Source: JADJNW01 sp964523725 (GTDB taxonomy: Bacteria; Bacteroidota; Bacteroidia; Chitinophagales; Saprospiraceae). Taken from it: a stretch of 10,883 nucleotides of DNA. A model generated the notes under the pieces. That model was not told the origin of the DNA, made no database searches, and was given only the letters and a program-made list of their open reading frames with translations. This document shows positions 8,571-10,883 of this stretch, one piece after another (positions within the stretch are counted from its first letter, which is position 1; the number at the start of each line of letters is the position of its first letter). The position numbers and the translations under genes were made by a program. The DNA lies in contig CAZGAU010000171.1 of assembly GCA_964523725.1 (NCBI GenBank), positions 1 to 10,883 on the forward strand, given 5' to 3'.

Positions 8571-10835
8571 ATGGCTTTTAAAATCAGAGCATATAATGTA
8601 GATGATGGAAACGAAGTAGTTAATAATATAGAAGGTTTGGCATTTTACAAAGAAAAATTAATTGAGGCAGGAAATAAATACAATCGGGCATCCGCCGAAA
8701 AATATCGGATCGGATATTGGAATCTTGATGGACCTAATGATAAGAAAGGAAAGATTTGGTCAAGAAAAGAAAATGAAACCAAAAATACTCGAATGTTCAG
8801 GACATTATTAGATAATGCTTCCTATGAAATGTATAATTTCTATTATCAGTTTGTAGATTTAAATGCGCCAAATATACCTTTAAAGGATGAAAATAATAAT
8901 GATATATTTCAAAATTTGGTCCGTTTTACACTCAATGATTTTTATTATGCCCTTGATTACAATAAAGATAACCAAATAATAGAATATGGAAATAATTCAT
9001 TTAAGCTAGAACAACATTTACCTTATCTTTATTCATTAGCAGAAAACAACTTATTTCTTTATCCAAATCCAAATCCGATTTTATCCTTTTTCGTAGATAT
9101 AGATCACCCGGAGGCTTATTTTGTAATGGAAAGTGGTAAATGGTTAAAAAAAGATTTAACAGAGGCAGAATTAAAAGATACGGAGATTCTTTATTGGATT
9201 GATAATGTTGGCAATATTCATTGCGGAAAAATAAAGGTGCCCGAGCGTAGATCTCGAAGTGCAGGGGGCGGCGGCGGTGGTGCGATGCGGGCTGATTCTA
9301 TTACTGAAGTAGAGTATAAATGGTCGGGTGAAAAGGCGCTCGGCATTGCCCTTGGTTTGCACAAGGATTTATTTATTGATAATGATACACCTCCCGCAGG
9401 GTATTTCGATGCTACCCCTTTGGTTTCAGGAACTAATCGCCCCAAATCTCTAATATGGTATTTCAAAAAATTCAAAAACCTGGCACAAGCCAATGATAAA
9501 CGAAATGAACCCAAACCGCCAAAAGTACCCATTCCGCCGAAGGTTTTTGAATTTACGACCAGGAATCAACTTGGAAAAAGTAAATATTTTTATTCAACGG
9601 ATTTCTTCAAATTAAGACAAAAAGGGAAGAAAGAAGAACCAACCGGCTGGCTAGGCTTGGGGTTACAGCACTCCAATACCCGAGATAGAGATGATGCCGG
9701 ACCGGTAATGGGACAGGCATTAAATGATTTTGAAAATTTTAAGCAATCTTATGAAAATTGGAGAATGCAAAAAAATCCTCAGCCCCCTAAGTCGAGTTCA
9801 ACCGTTTCTGCGGATCATTTCACCGATTTTATGCTTTCTAAACCCGTATATGAAGCACAGTGGAAACAATTAAAGCAAGAAATTTACACCGCTTATGGTA
9901 AAGTCCCAGATGTTACCGATGAATTTGAAGATTGGGATAAAAGACGTACCAACCAGGAATGGTGCCATTTATTTGGGCACGGAGATGGCGGATTGGAACA
10001 ATGGGGGAATTTTGTTGCAGGCAGTAAACATTGTAATACGGTTCAGCTCGCTATAGAAACCGGACAAAGAAAGGGCAAAATACCTGGGCTAAAAGTGAAA
10101 GTTTCGGCTTATCTTTTTGAACATTTCGAGCTAAAAGAACCTGCTACTTTTCAGGACTTAGAAAATTACTTCAAAGATAATTTATCGGAAATTAAATATA
10201 AAGAGGTAATTAAATTATGGGAAGAAGATACAAATAATATGGACACAGGTTCAGAATTGGGAGAAAGACTTCCGGATGATTTTGGGGAAACACTGATAAA
10301 AAGCAATACCACCTTAACTAAGCAAGAAACAATTGATTTACTGAATCACTTCTGCGTGGCCTATCCTCTGGCAAAGATGATTCATTATAAAGTTTATAAA
10401 GGAAATGAAAACGTCTTTGAATATTTTTTTGATGCGCAAAGTGAAAGCTTTAATTATAATGAATTTAAAATTTTGGAAGATATGGTGGTAAGATCAATAG
10501 CCAGAATGGATAAAAAAATGCAAGAAGCTTATAATGAAGTCATGTTTAAAAAACTTTCTGACCAAGTGAATAAAGGAAATATTACATTAGCTGATTTTGA
10601 AGATATCAAGGATGCTAATTATTTTCCATTAATCAGTGAAGAGGAAGGAGATATTGACTCATCTGAAGATGAAGAAGATAATAGTGTGTTCTCCCCTAAA
10701 ATTATAAAGAAAAGATCCAGCTTTAGTGGGACTAAATCAGACTCATTATCTAGTTCGGCAAGTAGTTTAAAAAAATCAAAAACAGTGAAACAAGACACAG
10801 ATTACAGTTTTATACTCACCCCGCCCCCTCAATAA
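8571..10835 (+). CDS. Mosaic putative nuclease effector (His-Me finger/HNH-like)
   Basis: A 754-residue protein with no signal peptide. Residues 1-225 are an unrecognised AT-rich-encoded domain. A basic hinge and six glycines follow (RRSRS 226-230, G232-G237), and proline-rich linkers lie at 314-323 and 403-406. The nuclease signature is at 463-496: W464-C-H466-L-F-G-H470-G-D-G-G474, then N480-F-V, H487-C-N489 and E496. It resembles the 'GHL....GG...NLV....N.....E' pattern of DNA/RNA non-specific endonucleases, with H466 as candidate general base and N489 as candidate metal ligand. A second conserved-looking block, 'IHYKVYKGNENVFEYFFD' then 'AQSE.F.YNEF' (604-632), probably completes the domain. 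The tail (about 670-754) is acidic, then rich in serine and lysine, and looks disordered. Its place as last gene after fibre-like genes suggests cargo or toxin. The target and the delivery route are inference. No immunity gene is visible in the 48 bases that follow. Confidence 0.55.
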   Translation: MAFKIRAYNVDDGNEVVNNIEGLAFYKEKLIEAGNKYNRASAEKYRIGYWNLDGPNDKKGKIWSRKENETKNTRMFRTLLDNASYEMYNFYYQFVDLNAPNIPLKDENNNDIFQNLVRFTLNDFYYALDYNKDNQIIEYGNNSFKLEQHLPYLYSLAENNLFLYPNPNPILSFFVDIDHPEAYFVMESGKWLKKDLTEAELKDTEILYWIDNVGNIHCGKIKVPERRSRSAGGGGGGAMRADSITEVEYKWSGEKALGIALGLHKDLFIDNDTPPAGYFDATPLVSGTNRPKSLIWYFKKFKNLAQANDKRNEPKPPKVPIPPKVFEFTTRNQLGKSKYFYSTDFFKLRQKGKKEEPTGWLGLGLQHSNTRDRDDAGPVMGQALNDFENFKQSYENWRMQKNPQPPKSSSTVSADHFTDFMLSKPVYEAQWKQLKQEIYTAYGKVPDVTDEFEDWDKRRTNQEWCHLFGHGDGGLEQWGNFVAGSKHCNTVQLAIETGQRKGKIPGLKVKVSAYLFEHFELKEPATFQDLENYFKDNLSEIKYKEVIKLWEEDTNNMDTGSELGERLPDDFGETLIKSNTTLTKQETIDLLNHFCVAYPLAKMIHYKVYKGNENVFEYFFDAQSESFNYNEFKILEDMVVRSIARMDKKMQEAYNEVMFKKLSDQVNKGNITLADFEDIKDANYFPLISEEEGDIDSSEDEEDNSVFSPKIIKKRSSFSGTKSDSLSSSASSLKKSKTVKQDTDYSFILTPPPQ

Positions 10836-10883
10836 TGTAAGTAGCCGGACAGTTTTACAGTCGATTGTCGAAAGTCAAATTAA
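10836..10883. other. Downstream flank, no feature seen
   Basis: Only 48 bases remain after the effector stop. They contain no convincing hairpin-plus-T-run terminator and no gene start that can be judged. Any immunity gene or further member of the block would lie beyond the window. Confidence 0.5.

Noticed and set aside
9218..9532. Minus-strand 104-residue frame with a proline run
   Set aside because: It is antisense to the effector gene; the proline run is only the reverse complement of the six-glycine hinge, and it has no recognisable domain.
1..10883. CRISPR array, tRNA, rRNA or insertion sequence
   Set aside because: No regularly spaced repeats, clover-leaf sequences, ribosomal RNA motifs or transposase-like reading frames were seen on either strand.

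Overview
The window looks like an accessory region of a Bacteroidota chromosome, possibly a Saprospiria- or Cytophagia-like lineage. This is inferred from four things: AT-rich DNA, starts without Shine-Dalgarno sequences, an AraC-type DNA-binding domain of the kind used by Bacteroidota hybrid regulators, and fibre repeats of the 'VGIGTT.P.A.LDVNGD' type that are common in Bacteroidota surface and tail-fibre proteins. No species-level marker is present.

Bases 1-858 hold two broken genes joined head-on. A secreted kelch-repeat protein (+ strand) runs for about 156 codons and then continues directly into the reverse complement of the 3' end of an AraC-family regulator (- strand). Both genes lose their C-terminal parts at the same point, near base 480. 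The AraC remnant has also lost its N-terminal part. Next comes a gap of about 320 bases without a gene. It holds a long interrupted inverted repeat (849-947) and one weak Bacteroidota-type promoter candidate (1059-1090).

Bases 1180-10835 form one co-directional four-gene block with gaps of 43, 17 and 44 bases, so probably an operon. The genes are: (1) a 1507-residue uncharacterised protein with a central LamG/concanavalin-like domain; (2) a 60-residue protein resembling small phage proteins; (3) an 859-residue LamG plus tail-fibre-like protein with two 'VGIGTT'-type fibre motifs and a distinct C-terminal domain; (4) a 754-residue mosaic protein with a His-Me finger (HNH-like) nuclease signature and a disordered acidic/serine-rich tail. 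None has a Sec signal peptide or a clear membrane segment.

The best-supported hypothesis is a phage-tail-derived or injection-system-associated cassette: a binding/fibre module (genes 1-3) followed by a nuclease effor cargo (gene 4, the putative effector). No sheath, tube, baseplate or AAA+ ATPase gene is visible, so the delivery machine, if any, lies outside the window or elsewhere in the genome. Base composition changes sharply inside genes 3 and 4, as expected if their domains were assembled by recombination.
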